Of a stretch of 64,000 bases of DNA, positions 36,132 through 49,872 are shown piece after piece; the stretch's first letter is position 1; the number at the start of each line of letters is the position of its first letter. The notes under the pieces were generated by a model. That model did no database searches. It saw only the letters and a program-made list of their open reading frames with translations, and had not been told where the DNA came from. Position numbers and translations under genes: made by a program. The stretch comes from Straminergon stramineum (Eukaryota > Streptophyta > Bryopsida > Hypnales > Calliergonaceae), in assembly GCA_963920665.1 (NCBI GenBank), contig OY987265.1, positions 4,655,001 to 4,719,000 of the forward strand. The letters are read 5' to 3'.

Positions 36132-38060
36132 GAAAATCTTTTGCTTCAAGGATAAATCCTACACTCACTTCATAGTTCACTTATAAATAGTGGTTTAGAC
36201 TCAGTTCTAATGGCTCCTCTCTAGTATAAGGTTTTGGCTTTCTAGTCCAGACAATTTTGAAGCTTAACAATGAACCTTGGGATTTGCTCTAGGCACCCAC
36301 TTTGCTAGTCGTATGGGGTTGTTTTGGTACCTACATTTATGCTTTTTCAAGAGAATAAAAAACATGTCCCATGTAGAAGTGCTACTTGTTCTAATCTTAC
36401 TAAAATATGTGTACGCATAGTCACTAGTTAGAGCAAATATGTAATAAAGTGCATTGTGTGCATAGTCATGTTTGTTGCGACGTGATTTGAATCATGATGT
36501 GAACATGTGTAAATGACCCTTCATCTCAATCACTCTTTGCACATGCTCCTTGGGTGATTTTGACTTAGGTGATGTGATGAACTTCTATAAATGATCCTTC
36601 ATTGTTTACACTACGTATATGTTCATTGGGTGACTTTCATTTGACTGATGTGGTGAACATGTGTCAATGATCCCTCATCTTTCACTCTGTATACATGCTC
36701 ATTGGGTGACTTTGACTTGATTGAATAAGTCATAAGCATGTGTGTACATGACCCTTTATCTCTCACTACGTGCATAAGGTCATTGAAAGTCTTTGACTTG
36801 AGTCATGCAATGAGTTTGTGTAAATGACTCACAATGGGCGGTGGGTGACGGCAATAGGTGAGGGTGATGGGCGTCCTGACTAATGCAAGTGAGTATTTGT
36901 AAATAACACTTCATATCTCACTATATTTATACTATACACCATTCAATAGAATCAACTTTTTATTTTCAATATCTTGGTTTTGATGAAATAATATTATCAT
37001 TGTTGCAAATTTTTAATATCATACTTGTGAAGAAAAATATAATGGAGAGTTATACTAGTAAAAAACATGTTCCATTCCATATAGGGAGTTCACCAAATGG
37101 GAACGGTTTTTATCTTTGGCAACAAATTCCATTCAAGTGAGTGGATTTATTAAGTAGCATAAGACAAATAATATATTGGTGAACATTCAATTATTTCATA
37201 GTATTGAAGTTTGTAATTCTATACAATCAAAACTTTAATTTTTTGTCGATTTTTCAAGAAGAATACAAACAAAATTATTGATTTGTATTAATCTAATTAA
37301 TCTGATAATTTGATATATATTCAAAATAAAGAAATTTGAAATATAAATTTACAATCCATTATAATGTTTTATGCCAAAAAAATTACAAAAATCATTACAA
37401 AAATGTTCAAAAAAGATAATATTTACAAAGAGGTATTATACCATGAAGTACATTACTAAGTTGAACATTACATTAATGTAGCATTGACAACTATAAATGT
37501 CAACAAAAATTTATTTTGGACATCTAACATGATTGTCTAAAATTGTCCTATAGTTGTAGTATTAATCCATAACATTATTGAACTGAACCAAATGTTTCCA
37601 AGAGGAACAAGAAAAGACAAAATATAATATCTCTATGATTGAGTGATTGAAAGTTTAATCAACATGTTAATTATATCAATATGAAGTGACTTTTACAGAC
37701 TCTAAAAGTCAAAAATAGTTCAAAAAGAAAGTAAAAGACCAACCTAGGTGGTTATAGAATAATTTCAGTATATGTTAGCAAATGGAAAATGACTACTACT
37801 TAGTAATAATATAAAGATTGAATAAACGTGTTCAATCTAAACAAGGACTAAACTTAAGACCAACCTTGTTCCTTACTAAACAACTTTATTCCTACATAAA
37901 ACCCAATAAATTTATTTGTGTAACATTTTGCATTTCAAATAAAAATATTCCTCTTGTAAGAAAAACACTTCTTAATTTAAAATTTAGATGATAAAAGATT
38001 ACAAATTTTGTTTGAGGCAAGTTTTGGCTCAATGGCAATTTGGTGTTGAGGAATATATGG
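36132..38060 (+). repeat. dispersed ~2-kb repeat H, copy 1
   Basis: Matches 42703-44865 and the first part of 53466-54700: a unique leader (CACCTCTCTARTATAAGGTT-like), a tandem block of ~75-bp units at about 36490-36840, then an AT-rich tail (TTTGGCAACAAATTCCATTC) ending near TTTGAGGCAAGTTTTGGC. No coding capacity recognised. It may be a non-autonomous transposon, but its termini were not defined. Confidence 0.7.
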
Positions 38061-38064
38061 AATG

Positions 38065-38676
38065 AAATTGCCAAAAAACATTCAACATTGTTATATATAG
38101 AGGATGATATTCTTGGACTTGAATAAATTTACATGAGCTTGTAGTGAAAAATTGAATTTTCATCCATAATATACATATTTTTGGATGTCAATAGCTTTGT
38201 CTCTTAAGTCAAGATCACAAATTTCACTACATTCAAAATTTTGGAATACAAAATCCTTGTAAAAAAAGCTTCTCTTACAATCTACAAATTTATGGATGTA
38301 AATAGTTACATCATTCCAATTCCATGCATGTTGAGTTTTGTTTAGATGAATTGACGCAAACATACATAAATAAATGATATTTCATTCAAGATCCATATAT
38401 TTTGGGATGTAAATCACAACATTGTTTACCAATGTTGTATGGGTTTCTTTTCCATCCTTGCTATTGAAGAAAATTTTAACCCATTCAATTTTGAATAATG
38501 TGGTGAAAGTTATGTGGAGTATTAGGACTAGCATTAGGAATAGAATATACATGCAATATCACTTTTTATTTTACAATAATAAAAAAATAAATATGAATAT
38601 TTTAGGATTGAATTATTTTACATATACTCTCAATCCATCTTCCAATATATTGACTAATACAATTAAATTATAGGAC
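38065..38676. other. AT-rich spacer
   Basis: Nothing recognised. Confidence 0.35.
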
Positions 38677-38678
38677 TA

Positions 38679-38864
38679 CATTGAATAGGGGTATTAAGGG
38701 ACCCATACTAATTAATTGACATTCCACACTATATAAATATCTACCTTCATTGCACATCAATAGTTATTGAAGTGTCCGGGGATGTACATCATGTTTCAAA
38801 CATCTATAATTTTCTACAATCAATCCCTTTAATTTTTGGGTCCCCTTAATACCCCTATTTAGTG
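38679..38864 (-). mobile_element. TA-flanked MITE, family F copy 2 (186 bp)
   Basis: Flanked by TA at 38677-38678 and 38865-38866. Left end CATTGAATAGGGGTATTAAG, right end CCTTAATACCCCTATTTAGTG. The body matches 5833-6020 in inverse orientation (GTACATCATGTTTCAAACAT). Confidence 0.8.
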
Positions 38865-38866
38865 TA

Positions 38867-41800
38867 GTTATATACTTGCTAAATTGAAAATAGGGGTCTA
38901 GCACAATTTTGCCTAAAGAACTCAACATACTTCAATTCTTTTTTGGAAAGAACAAAAATTTGATCTAGGCATTGGATAGAGAAATTCCTTAAAATTCCTA
39001 AGAAGAACTACATGCCTACATCTCATGCTAAAATTTCAGAAATATATTAAAATTGACTTTGCAAAAATATAGGCAAATTTTCAATTATATGTTTAATGAA
39101 ACCTTCATAATTTTTTTCAAATGAAGAAGTACATTTAAAAAAAAAATTCTTATCTATTAAGAGTTTAGTGATATTCATTATAAAATAATATGAAAGTAAA
39201 ACAATATTAAGAATAGTTTTAAACAACATATCTTAGAATGTACTTTAATAAAAGTGAAAGTCAAATTTAGGAAGAAAATGCTCATTTTTATATATTCAAA
39301 GGCATGGAAATTTTAGAAACTTACATTTGATACATTGTATACATTATGTCCTGAAAACAATTTCACAAATAATTTTGATTTGATCATATTGTAGAACTTG
39401 AAAAAATACAAAATAGGCCTAAATCAATGCCAAAAAAGAGTATTTGTAATAAACGTTGTTATTTTCTTTTATTGTAAACATACCCAAATAGTTGACAATT
39501 TTGCATGGAATCCTACCAATTCATAAGTCATTATATACATCTTGTATTAAAGGTGTGAAAATTACAAAAATAAACAATATTCAACAATAATAGTTGACTA
39601 TCTTCAATAAGAGGTATCAATGGCAACTCCCTAATTTAAATTCACATTGCATATTTGAAGGAATTCCCCTCCATTACACTCTTTCTTCACTTAGGTCAAA
39701 ACACATGCTCTTCTTCTACATACCTGTAAAGGACCTCCAACACTCTTGGGGATCACTCTTTGTAATTTATGATATACACTTGATTTAAAGGGGATCTAAT
39801 GTAGGTCTCTTTACCTTAAATTGTATTTCAGATGACTAGATCTTAACATAAAAAGCTACAAGGGACATATTTCCAATACCATATGTTTCTTTTGGAAATT
39901 TGTTCGTGTAGTTTTTATGTGAGACTATCTTACATATAAAATTTATACGTCCAATTTTTCCCACCTTTGCCTGTCTTCACAAATTTTTCCATCCCTCTAC
40001 TATATAAATATATGGGATATATACCATGAAACCAACAACAATCAATTCAATTTAATCACCATTGACCAAAATGAGGTTTTTAATAACACCATGAAATATT
40101 TTAGAATCCCCATTTAAACTATCTTGTGAACATCTCATTCAATATGAGTGTGTTTAACACATAATTATGGCTTCAACAATTGAAGTTAAATAGACTATAA
40201 ACTCTATTGTTGTGTTGTATAGTTTTCAATTTATTGAACCCACTAAAGTAAACCTCTCTATTTGTGCATTGTGACAATCTCTACCAATTGTGATCAATGT
40301 CTTACATTTACACATAATTCTTTTGATATATATTCTATTGATACCATGGGACAATATCAATCAACTACCCTTCATCGTAGATTTTCTTGACTATGTCCAT
40401 TTTATCATCCATACTATCTATCTACATCTATACTCACCGTACTATGAAAATTTGCATAGCCCATATTTGTCAAGACTAACTTTTTAATAAAAATTCCTAC
40501 TACATGATGTTTTTATATAGCATAATTCATATATTTTAGAGTATGTAGCATTTCATGACCACTACTAATAGTGCCCTACATATTATATAAAATTTCCCCC
40601 TTTTGAATTAAATGGATCCTTTCTTTTTAACTCATGTGGTTTTCTAAAAAATTAATAGTGATCTCCCTGGGACAACATTTCACAAAGGTACACCTAAATT
40701 AGTCCAATAAATTATTAAAGAATTTAGTTACTTTCTTCAATTATTTTAAAAATATTTTATTATTATTTAAAAATGATTTTGAGGTTCTCAATACCAAACT
40801 TGGCTATTAGGTTTGGCATTCCCAAATCCCACTTTTTGATAGTAAGTTTAGCATTTGCAGCATTCATTTGTTTCTTTTCCAACTTTCTCTTGGAAGTAAT
40901 TTCCAAAAAATTGAACTTTTGATTTTTATTTAATTTTTGCCAACCCTAATAGCCAAGTATCGTACATAATATTCAGATACTAATGGAGTTTGATTACTTA
41001 TTTTACAAAACCTAATTTCTGCTGAAAATTAGGTTTGATTCAATTTTTTTAAAGCTATGTTGATTCCATGTGTGAGCTTGGGAGCACAAACGAGTTGTGA
41101 AGCTCCTTCTCATCCCTTAAGCTTAGTCTTGTGTCAAATCCTTTGAAACAAGTTATGAATTATTCCTAAAGTTCTCCCCAATTTGTACATGTGATGTCAA
41201 AGGAAGGCTTAACTAAGAATAGTACAAAAGAAACACAACACCAAACTTCATCAGACTCCAGTTTGGGTGCTTCAAAGAATTTCATCCTCTGTATTTCTCA
41301 GACATTCTCCAACTCTAACTCTAACTTTACGTCCCTCATTTCAAGCACTGTTACGATTAACTCTATTGTATCGAAGAAAAAAAACTGCTGAATAGGCAAT
41401 TTCATTAAAATGGCGGTATTACAGTAAAATGGCACAAAATATGTTAGGAATTGCACAACATTCCATTAAAATGGCGGAATAATACCACCATTTAAATGAA
41501 ATTGCCTATTGATGCAAGACACTCTTTTTGAGGATAAAAGCAGGACATTCGAGCAATATTTAGATCCCTTTCGAACGCCGAAGCTCGATCGATCGATCGA
41601 TCGGAGCTGGAAGTAACTGCAACAGCTAAAAGGCAACAAGGGGAGAGATTTCGATCAGGATCTTCAAAACCTGCACGCATTTCTTTCGAGTGAAACATCG
41701 GAGAAGGAAAATCCACCATTATATATGAAGTTACTGCATTCGCATCGTCATTTGCAATAGTAAGCTAATCTTTCCTTTTCCTTTTTTTTGCACACATATC

Positions 41801-42164
41801 ACATTGGCAGACTTTGTGCATTGTGGTACTAAATAATCCTAAACGCTTAACTTAAGTATCTTTTGGTGGCTTGTCACTTGCAGGAGTAACTTACAGAGAT
41901 ATTGCAGGAGCCTATTGGGAAATGGCAGAATGTCAATGGAAAAGGTCTCAATATACTGGACACTTTTTACAAACAACAACAGTGTTTGTGTGTTCATTCA
42001 TTTGAATAATAGCCGAAGTATCATAAACATGAAGAATTGGAACAGTTCTCGACAGATCCGAAGTTAAGTCGTTCAGAATAGTTTACTCCGTTGCTCATCC
42101 TAAATTAAAGCCTCTGTCTCAAGGCTGTGGCCTGGCGCTCATTTGCTATATGATTGTGCAAACT
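38867..42164. other. AT-rich spacer with a (GATC)n tract
   Basis: No supported gene. A (GATC)4 microsatellite lies at about 41586-41603 within a higher-GC patch (41510-41720) that is open on the minus strand but unrecognised. Confidence 0.35.
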
Positions 42165-42376
42165 TAAGCCGCCCGCTGCATGTTTTGAATCTCTTCGATT
42201 GCTGGGAGCTTGCATTGCGAGTATATTCATGAGACTTACAAAGGCTTTTGCGCCATTGCTCCAGGAACGCCGAGTGCGGTGGAATTACACCAGTAGATTA
42301 TATTCATTTTTTCTGATTCGTTTCATTGGGTTTGTTCTTGTGTTGCGTTGCAAAATCCATCCATGAGCAGTTTCCT
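42165..42376 (+). repeat. direct duplication, left copy
   Basis: GCATGTTTTGAATCTCTTCG through CCATGAGCAGTTTCCTTCGA recurs at 44893-45100. The segment has higher GC than its neighbours and could be a decayed gene fragment; I do not recognise a product. Confidence 0.7.
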
Positions 42377-42702
42377 TCGAACGAATGATTGAGTGTATAG
42401 TATTGTATTTAAAGAAAAAAATCTCTTTGTCTCTTTGTGTAACTTTAGTAGAAAACCTCGTCTCCCAGTTTTGACCTTCAAATTTGCATTTTTGGGTCAT
42501 AAATAGTACTATCTTCTTAGTGGCAAAAATAGATATCAAATTGGAGGTTGTTTAAAAATAGTAAATTAATTTTCAAAAAGTGCAAAAAATTACTCAATGG
42601 ATGCAACTATCACGTGTATTTTCATTTCAAATTTCATATACATTGGACGTACACCAAAAAAAGTTATAGCTAAAAAACCACTAGTCTAAAGCAAAGGAGA
42701 GA

Positions 42703-44865
42703 AAAAATAGGTTGAGTGCTTCTTGCAACCACCCTTTGCTTGAAAGAGAAATTCCACCCTCACTTCACAATTCACTCATGAATTCACTTATATATAGTGG
42801 TGTAGGCTTGGTTCTAATGGCACCTCTCTAATATAAGGTTTTTGCTTTCTAGTTTGGACAATTTTGAAGCTCAACAATGTACCTAGGAAATGTACCCAAC
42901 AAGTGTGTATTAAGGTAGGCGAACTCAATACCAACAGCTAACCTAATACCACCCAAATGTAGGACCCTTGTTGATCTTAGAATGAGAATCTATGATAGAA
43001 GTACATGCCTTAACTTCACAATAAGTGAAGTTAAGGCATGTATTACTGTCATAGATTCTCACTCTAGGATCAATGACGGTCTTACATTTGGGTGGTATTG
43101 GGTTCGCCTACCTTACACCTGTTCATTTTGAGGCCTTGCCAGTTGTGTGGGATTGTATAAATACTTACATTTATGCTTTTTCCAAAGAATTGAAAAGATG
43201 TCCCATGTAGAAGTGCTACTTGTTATAATCTTACTAGTATACAAGTAGGCAAATTGGATAGGGCAAATATGTAATAGAATCCATTGTGTGCACATGCTTT
43301 TGGGGTGGTTTAAATCATGATATGAACATGCGTAAATGACCCTTCATCTCAATCACTCTTTACACCCACTCTCTTGGTGACTTTGATTTAATTCATGCAC
43401 AATCATGCTTGTTGGGTGACTTTGACTTGATTGATGCAATGAACATGTGGAAATTATCTTTCATCTTTCACTATTTATACATGTTCGTTGGGTGACTTTG
43501 ACTCTAGTGAAGCAATAATTGTAAGTGAATGGCCCTTTATCATTCACTGTGTGGACAAAGTCATTGGGAGACCTTGATTTGACTGAAGCGATCATTGGGT
43601 GTAATACATGCTCGTGGAGTGACTGAGACTTGACTAAAGCGATAAGCATGTGTAAATGGCCCATTATCTCTTAGTGCGTAGACAAGGTCATTGGGAGACT
43701 GTGACTTGACTAAAGTGATAAGCATGTGTAAATGATCCTATACCTCTCACTATATGGACAAGGTCATTAGGAGACTTTGACTTACAATGGATGGTGGATG
43801 AGGGAGGTGGGTGAGGGCAATGGGTGACCTATCTAATGCAAGTGAGTATTTGTAAATGACACTTCATATCTCACTATATGCATACTATGCACCATTCAAT
43901 AGAATCATCTTTTTATGGTTGATATTTTGTTTTCCAATGAAAATATTATTATGAATTTTACAAACTTTTAATAATGATCATATTTGTGAAGAAAAAACAT
44001 TATAGAGAATTGTACCAATATATAATATGTTCCATTCTACATAGGGGGTACATCAAATAGGGACGATTTCTATCTTTGGCAACAAATCTCATTCAAATGA
44101 ATAGTTTTACTAGGCAGAATAAGATAAATTTTGTATTGGTGAACATCATTTATTCTATAGTATTGAATATTGTAATTAAATATAAAATCAAACCTCAATA
44201 TTTTGTAAAATTTTTGAAAAGATTGAATACAAATAAAATTATTGATTTTGTATTAATCTAGTTAAAGGTTATTATTAAGGTGAACATTACATTAATGTAA
44301 TGTCATTGACAACTATGAATGTTAAGAAAATTTTCTTTTGGACATCTAGCATGATACTAGTAGTTTAGAATTGTCCTATAGTTGTAGTAATGTCCCTTGA
44401 CATTATTCAATTGAACCAAATGTTTCCAAAATGAACAAGAAAAAGACAAAATATAATGTCTATAAAAGTGAAAAAAGAAGTTCAATTAACATGTTTGTTA
44501 TATAAATGTAAATTGACTTTCATAGACTCTAAAAGTCATAAATAGTTTGAAAAGAAGGTAGAAGACCAACTTAGTTGTGTTTGTAAAATAATTTGGTGCA
44601 TGTTAGAACTCTAATGGGAAATAATTACTACTTAGAATAATATAAAGATTGAATGAAATAATGTGTTCAATCTAAACAAGGATTAAATTGAAGACCAACC
44701 TCACTCCTTATTAAATAATGTATAATCCACTCCAATTATTTGTGTAACCATTTGCATTGGATATAAACATATTCCTCTTGTGACTAAAGAACAAAACTTT
44801 TTAATTTACAATTTAAATGAAAAAACATCACAAATTTTGTTTGAGGCATGTTTTGGCTCATTCCA
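42703..44865 (+). repeat. dispersed repeat H, copy 2
   Basis: Full-length match to 36132-38060, interrupted by the hairpin element at 42911-43115. The tandem ~75-bp block lies at about 43320-43800 (GGGTGACTTTGACTTGA recurs). It is flanked by the direct duplication at 42165 and 44893. Confidence 0.75.
42911..43115. mobile_element. 205-bp hairpin (foldback) element G in repeat H
   Basis: TAAGGTAGGCGAAC at the left and GTTCGCCTACCTTA at the right. Pairing runs almost to the centre (CTTAACTTCAC / GTGAAGTTAAG around 43010-43030), with a ~20-base bulge in the left arm. The two other copies of repeat H lack it at the equivalent place. Confidence 0.8.
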
Positions 44866-44892
44866 ATGGCCTGAATCACGTAAGGCTCAATG

Positions 44893-45100
44893 GCCTGCTG
44901 CATGTTTTGAATCTCTTCGATTGCTGGAAGCTTGCAAGTATATAATACTTACAAGGTTTTGCACCATGATTGCTCCAGGAACGCCGAGTGCGGTGGAATT
45001 GCACCAATACATATTCATTTTTTCTGATTCGTTTCATTCATTTGGGTCTGATCTTGTGCTGCGATGAATTGCAAAACCCATCCATGAGCAGTTTCCTTCG
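44893..45100 (+). repeat. direct duplication, right copy
   Basis: Right-hand copy of the segment at 42165-42376, ~2.7 kb away, with small insertions and deletions. Confidence 0.7.
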
Positions 45101-45104
45101 AACG

Positions 45105-47350
45105 ACTGAGTGCATGCGCGCATAGTCTCGTACACATGCGTAGAACTGGACACATCCAATACCCGAACAGTTCGATCAGCAGGCAACTCCGTCTTGAACT
45201 TTCCGGTGAAGGAAAAGGCGAATTGTCAAATGTACAATGGAATTTGAACTCTCCAATTTACGGCAATTGTGTCTTTCCATGTATAACAAACCTACGTACG
45301 TAATCACAAATTGAGAAAGGTCACAACTTACCTATTCCACAAAACCTTAATTTTCTTGTTAGACCTGGGAACCAACTCCATTAAAATATTTCACCATTTC
45401 CAAAATTATAAGATATCAGTACTACCCACAGAGTAAGAATTTAGTGCTACGTCATATTGTGACCGGTCGATCGATCACTGGCATGTGTACAACATGTGTG
45501 TCACAAGTTCTTCATATCCGTTTCGGTGGTATGTTCGGAGCAAGATCGGAGGAAGCAGAGGTCAGCTTGAATTAATACGTCTGCTCAATTCATTCCAAGT
45601 ATGAAAACTGGTTCATTGAGAGAATGTTCTTAACAATGCCGGTAATATAAATGTGCCTATTATTTTCTCCCTAATTAATGGATTTTGCCATCAAGAAGAG
45701 ATGCAGTGGCTCTGTCAAGGCTTGGTCGAAATTTCCACTTAAAACTCATCCACGACAGGTTGGGGTGCTAAACTTTCTGTAGTAATCATCTTCGGCACGA
45801 TTGTGCTAACACAATTAATGGAGTTCAACAAGCCTTCAAAAGAGATTGATCGCCTGGTCGGATAGTTGAGGAGAATGACCATGACTTTCTTGCTTGGCCC
45901 TTCCATTTGAAGTAAGTTATTTGTTTTCAATATTTTTTGGATACCAAATGGAAATCCGTTGCATTAAAAAAACAGGCATCTGCAACAGTCAAGGACTGGG
46001 CAATGAATAGAGTCCAGAGGCAAGCAAAAAAGGGCAAGGCCAAAAAAACTAAACTAAACTGAAGGGCATTGAAGCGGACCCTGAAACTATCAAATAATGG
46101 CAGGTCCTTGCCTATGGACTCATCGACAAATGTCAATGGAAAGTGAATTTGTCATATGTTAAGATGGAATGCTGATTTTTCTGGTGTTGATATATGGTGT
46201 AATTGTCACCGTAATAAAAATGTGTCTAAAATTGAAGACCGTTTCACCAGAACAAGCTTGATGTTGCTGGCAAATTGAGAAAAAATTTTACAGACAATTT
46301 TTTGGAGAGAATCCACGATTAGTTCTTCGTTAGCTAGTGCCTTCGGGAAAATAATTCATTGGAGTGCTAAAATGGAGCATTCAACCGGTGTGCAGAAATA
46401 AAGTAGGTGGATATGTAGCCACTACTTCCACGAAATCATTTGATTTCAATTGCTTGTAATTTAGAATCCAAGGCTATTATGTGGACAAGGCAGGTATCGC
46501 TTTAGGGTTGACCATGGAGGGGCTTGGACTCCTTTAGAGTGCTTGGACAAGGCGCCCTTCTCTTGCTCTTTTGCTCGTGTTCGGCTTGCTCGCAGACCTG
46601 ATACTACAACCCAAGCTCTCTATTATCAACCTAAAAATCTAGTATGTTCATAGTTTGCCCCACCTAGTGACTTTTGCATCATTTGAAACTTTGAATTCAG
46701 AAGGGAACTTGACGCTCCATTTTGTGCTTTGTTTTAAGGTCATGTTCACCAAATCACACTGTAAAGATATTCAACTCTCTCGATCAGGCACTCCAAAGAG
46801 AAAACTCATTTGATGTTTTAATCACCTACTGTTGATTTTTTTAATCTTTGAAACTTGTTGCATTGTTGGGCGACTGACGTTTGCTAGCTCAGAATTCGGG
46901 ACTGATTGTTTGGAAATCCCAGGTTTAGAAGACAAGGAGAAGTGTGTGCTCTGCTTGAAAGTCTTGAACTGAAGAATCACAATTTTTAGGTTTGTTAGAT
47001 ATGTGTTTGTCATACAATGCTGTAATCGCATGTGTTCCTTGCATTGTCTTTGTCTATTTCGCGGCATTTGTGCTACATTTGTACTGAAGATCGTATTGTT
47101 GTGTTTTGCTTGAATGAGAGTGTTGATCTAGGATTGCATGATTTTTGTTTGATTAAGAGTGCGGGTGGTGACCTAGAGTTTGGTGAGATTTTCTTCATTC
47201 CGATGATCGTTTTACTTGAAAAAGTTTTCAAAGACGGCAAGTCAGATTTCCTTTCTAGTCTGATACTCTGATGTGTGTTTGTGCACTTGCATACTGTGAA
47301 GCTGAGTCACTAAACTCAGAGCTCTGTCCGGAAGTGATAGTCTTTTTTCT
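45105..47350. other. low-copy region, unassigned
   Basis: Higher complexity and GC than the flanking repeats. On the minus strand 45930-45739 an open frame with NYPTRRSISFEGLLNSINC ends in a stop. Immediately upstream on the same strand (46136-45927) is a hydrophobic frame. On the plus strand 47032-47271 is another short frame. None is recognised; they may be exons of an unrecognised or decayed gene. Confidence 0.25.
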
Positions 47351-47354
47351 TTAA

Positions 47355-47575
47355 CCCTTAAAGGACAGGCTTGTGAACGTGGAAATCATCCTTTTTGGCA
47401 TTGTGTGAATAGTTGGGTTAAAAAATTCCAAAAGCACTCATTGGAAGTCAAAGTACTGTACAAGACAACTCTTTTCCATACAAGATTTCGAGGCTGAATA
47501 GTTGCACTTCCGTCCTACACAAAAGGATTCTCTATCATTCAACGATCAGAAAATGGCCGTGGCATTCTTTATGGA
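47355..47575 (+). mobile_element. family B MITE, intact 221-bp copy
   Basis: TTAA at 47351-47354 and 47576-47579. The left end is CCCTTAAAGGACAGGC. Exactly 221 bp. Confidence 0.85.
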
Positions 47576-47579
47576 TTAA

Positions 47580-49320
47580 TGTACAACTAACTTATCCTTT
47601 AGTGTATGGAATATCATATGACCTACATAGCATTTAGTAGCACGCATAGTCATTGCCTTGGCTCTACAATAGATGGTGTGGGATATTCCAAAATCAAGAG
47701 TACTTTAGCAATAGCTAAGTGAACAAGTGGAGGTTCAATATGAGGAGCATGGTGAATGAAGGAAAGACAGTGGGCATGAAAGCTATTGAATGTTATGGAC
47801 ATGATGGCTCAGGATATGAGGAAGTCTAGGATTCACTACCAGACATCACAAGCTCTTGGAACCAAACATCTCTATCTACAAGTGATTTGGGCCTAAATCT
47901 CCCATTGTAGCTCAATCTAAAATGTGACTTATTTGTATTGGTGGTGGTTGCCATTGTCTTTGTATTTTGCAACCTAAACTCAGTATTGATAAATTGAAAT
48001 GGGTAAAAGGCCTTGTGAGGTTCAAATCCTACCAAGGTTGTAATGAAATGTAGAAATTAGTTTCAAAACCATCATGTCTTTGAAAGAGGAGGATTGTGGC
48101 ATTTAGAATTTGGAAGTTGAAGGAAAGTATCTAGTGAGAATTTGATACTAGAGGAATAAACTGGAAGACTTTGATAAGAAGAGGATTCAAGTAGTGCCCT
48201 AGGAAAAAAATAATTTTTTCTCCCTCTACAAAGAGGAGGCAAATTCTTGGGGCAACTTCAAAAACTTCTTGAATGTTGTCAAAGATCACAAATTGAATTT
48301 TTGTATCCAAATTCATGTGTTCAACTATTTAATAAACATTTGGTACATTTTTAAAAATCTTCTGTAAATAACATTTAGAAGACTTTGGTTTGCTTCACTA
48401 GGTTCATCTTTTAGTCTACTACCATCCTAGGATTGTTATGAGGTTTTGGGGTGGTGTATTTGATCCACTCACGGGCTCAATACCCCACCCCATATGTCAT
48501 TGAGAGTTGATTTTAAAAATCCAAAGTGAAAATGCATGTCACTAAAATACAAATGATCAATTTTTCTTCCCAAACTAGAAAATGTACTTAAAATGTACAT
48601 GAAAAATTTTCCAAATTTTTAATGAATCATATTTTGGAATCATTGACAAAGTTCAATCAAAGATAAAGAATATTAAAGCATATCTACATCTACATGTATA
48701 GAAATATGTATCCATATATATATGATAATTATATGTACTAAAAGATCCATATGTACATACATCAAAAATATAAAGTAAATTTTTTTTGGTAGCCCTTATT
48801 TTCCGGCATTGCTCTGATGTCAATTTTGAGTGTAAATGTTACAAGAGTATTCTAAAATATGAACAATATAAGTCTTTAAGGATTTGACAATCATTGATAT
48901 TTGTGCATAACAACACAAAGTCCTTGTTAACTATTATTAAATCTTCTTTGTGATTAAAAAAATTTATTTTGAGCCTATGACTATGTATTTTTCAGACCGA
49001 CAACCGTAAGAATAAACTCTGAATTTTCAAATCATTGAATATTCACCAAACCAAAAATTGACCCCACCTCTAATGTACACGTGGTGAACATTTTACACAA
49101 GAGTCTCTAGGAAAAGGATTTCCAACAAGATACCCTTGACCCAAGTCCCAACTGAAGTCCAAGAGGTGGCTAAACGACAGATTCCAGCAGTAAACAAACA
49201 TTCTCACTTTCACAGACAACAACCAGAAAAAACAACCTCCATAAAAAAAAATAAAAGTAAAAACTCTTTAAAAATTAAAATCCAAAAGAACCCAAATAAA
49301 AAAACTCTCTAAAAAGTAAA
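47580..49320. other. AT-rich spacer upstream of eIF5
   Basis: No supported gene. A small palindrome, TGGGGTGGTGTA with TACCCCACCCCA, lies near 48449-48491. Confidence 0.35.
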
Positions 49321-49426
49321 ACCCCTGAGCACGATAGGAACTAGCGCAAGAGCCATCCACGTCGGACGGGCAGCCCTCTCCTGCCCGTAACCAAAATTTC
49401 GACGCTGCCCCTGACGGGGTCCCAAG

Positions 49427-49471
49427 TGGGCTTCCGTCTTCATCAGGGAAACCCTAGAGAAGGCCAGCCCA
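49427..49471 (+). promoter_or_regulatory. site II - telo-box - site II module
   Basis: TGGGCT at 49427-49432, AAACCCTA (telo-box) at 49449-49456 and AGCCCA (inverted TGGGCT) at 49466-49471 lie within 45 bp. This combination is typical of plant promoters and leaders of translation-machinery genes, which fits the eIF5 gene downstream. Confidence 0.65.
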
Positions 49472-49872
49472 TTGTTGCGCTTCTTCTATATTGTGAGCTT
49501 CATGTCCGTTCAGTGCGTGCTATCCGAATCTCGCCCTTCGCCCTTGAGATTGCCTTCTGCTTGCTCGTGTCTGCTCGTCTTTCCTTTGCATCTCGCGCTC
49601 CGTGCACAGTCTGCACTACTTTCTGCACTCGCTGAGTGGTACACTTTCGCTGCACTTGTGGGGACGAAATTAACTCTCGGGGGTTGATTTACGGTTGTCT
49701 GGAGACTCTCTGGTGTGTCGGTTGTACGCTTTCTTACGAGCTCTAGTTTGCGTACGTGCCGCCGTCGAAATTGATCTTTGCTGCCCACGGAGGATTATCG
49801 GAGCCTGCGTATGTGGTGCGTGGTCCGCGGCATCGTTTAGCGGAGTTTTTCCAGCGTTGGTTCGGATTTCAG

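Noticed and set aside
42154..42366. 70-codon frame in the duplicated segment
   Set aside because: The second copy of the duplication does not preserve the frame, so there is no evidence of coding constraint.
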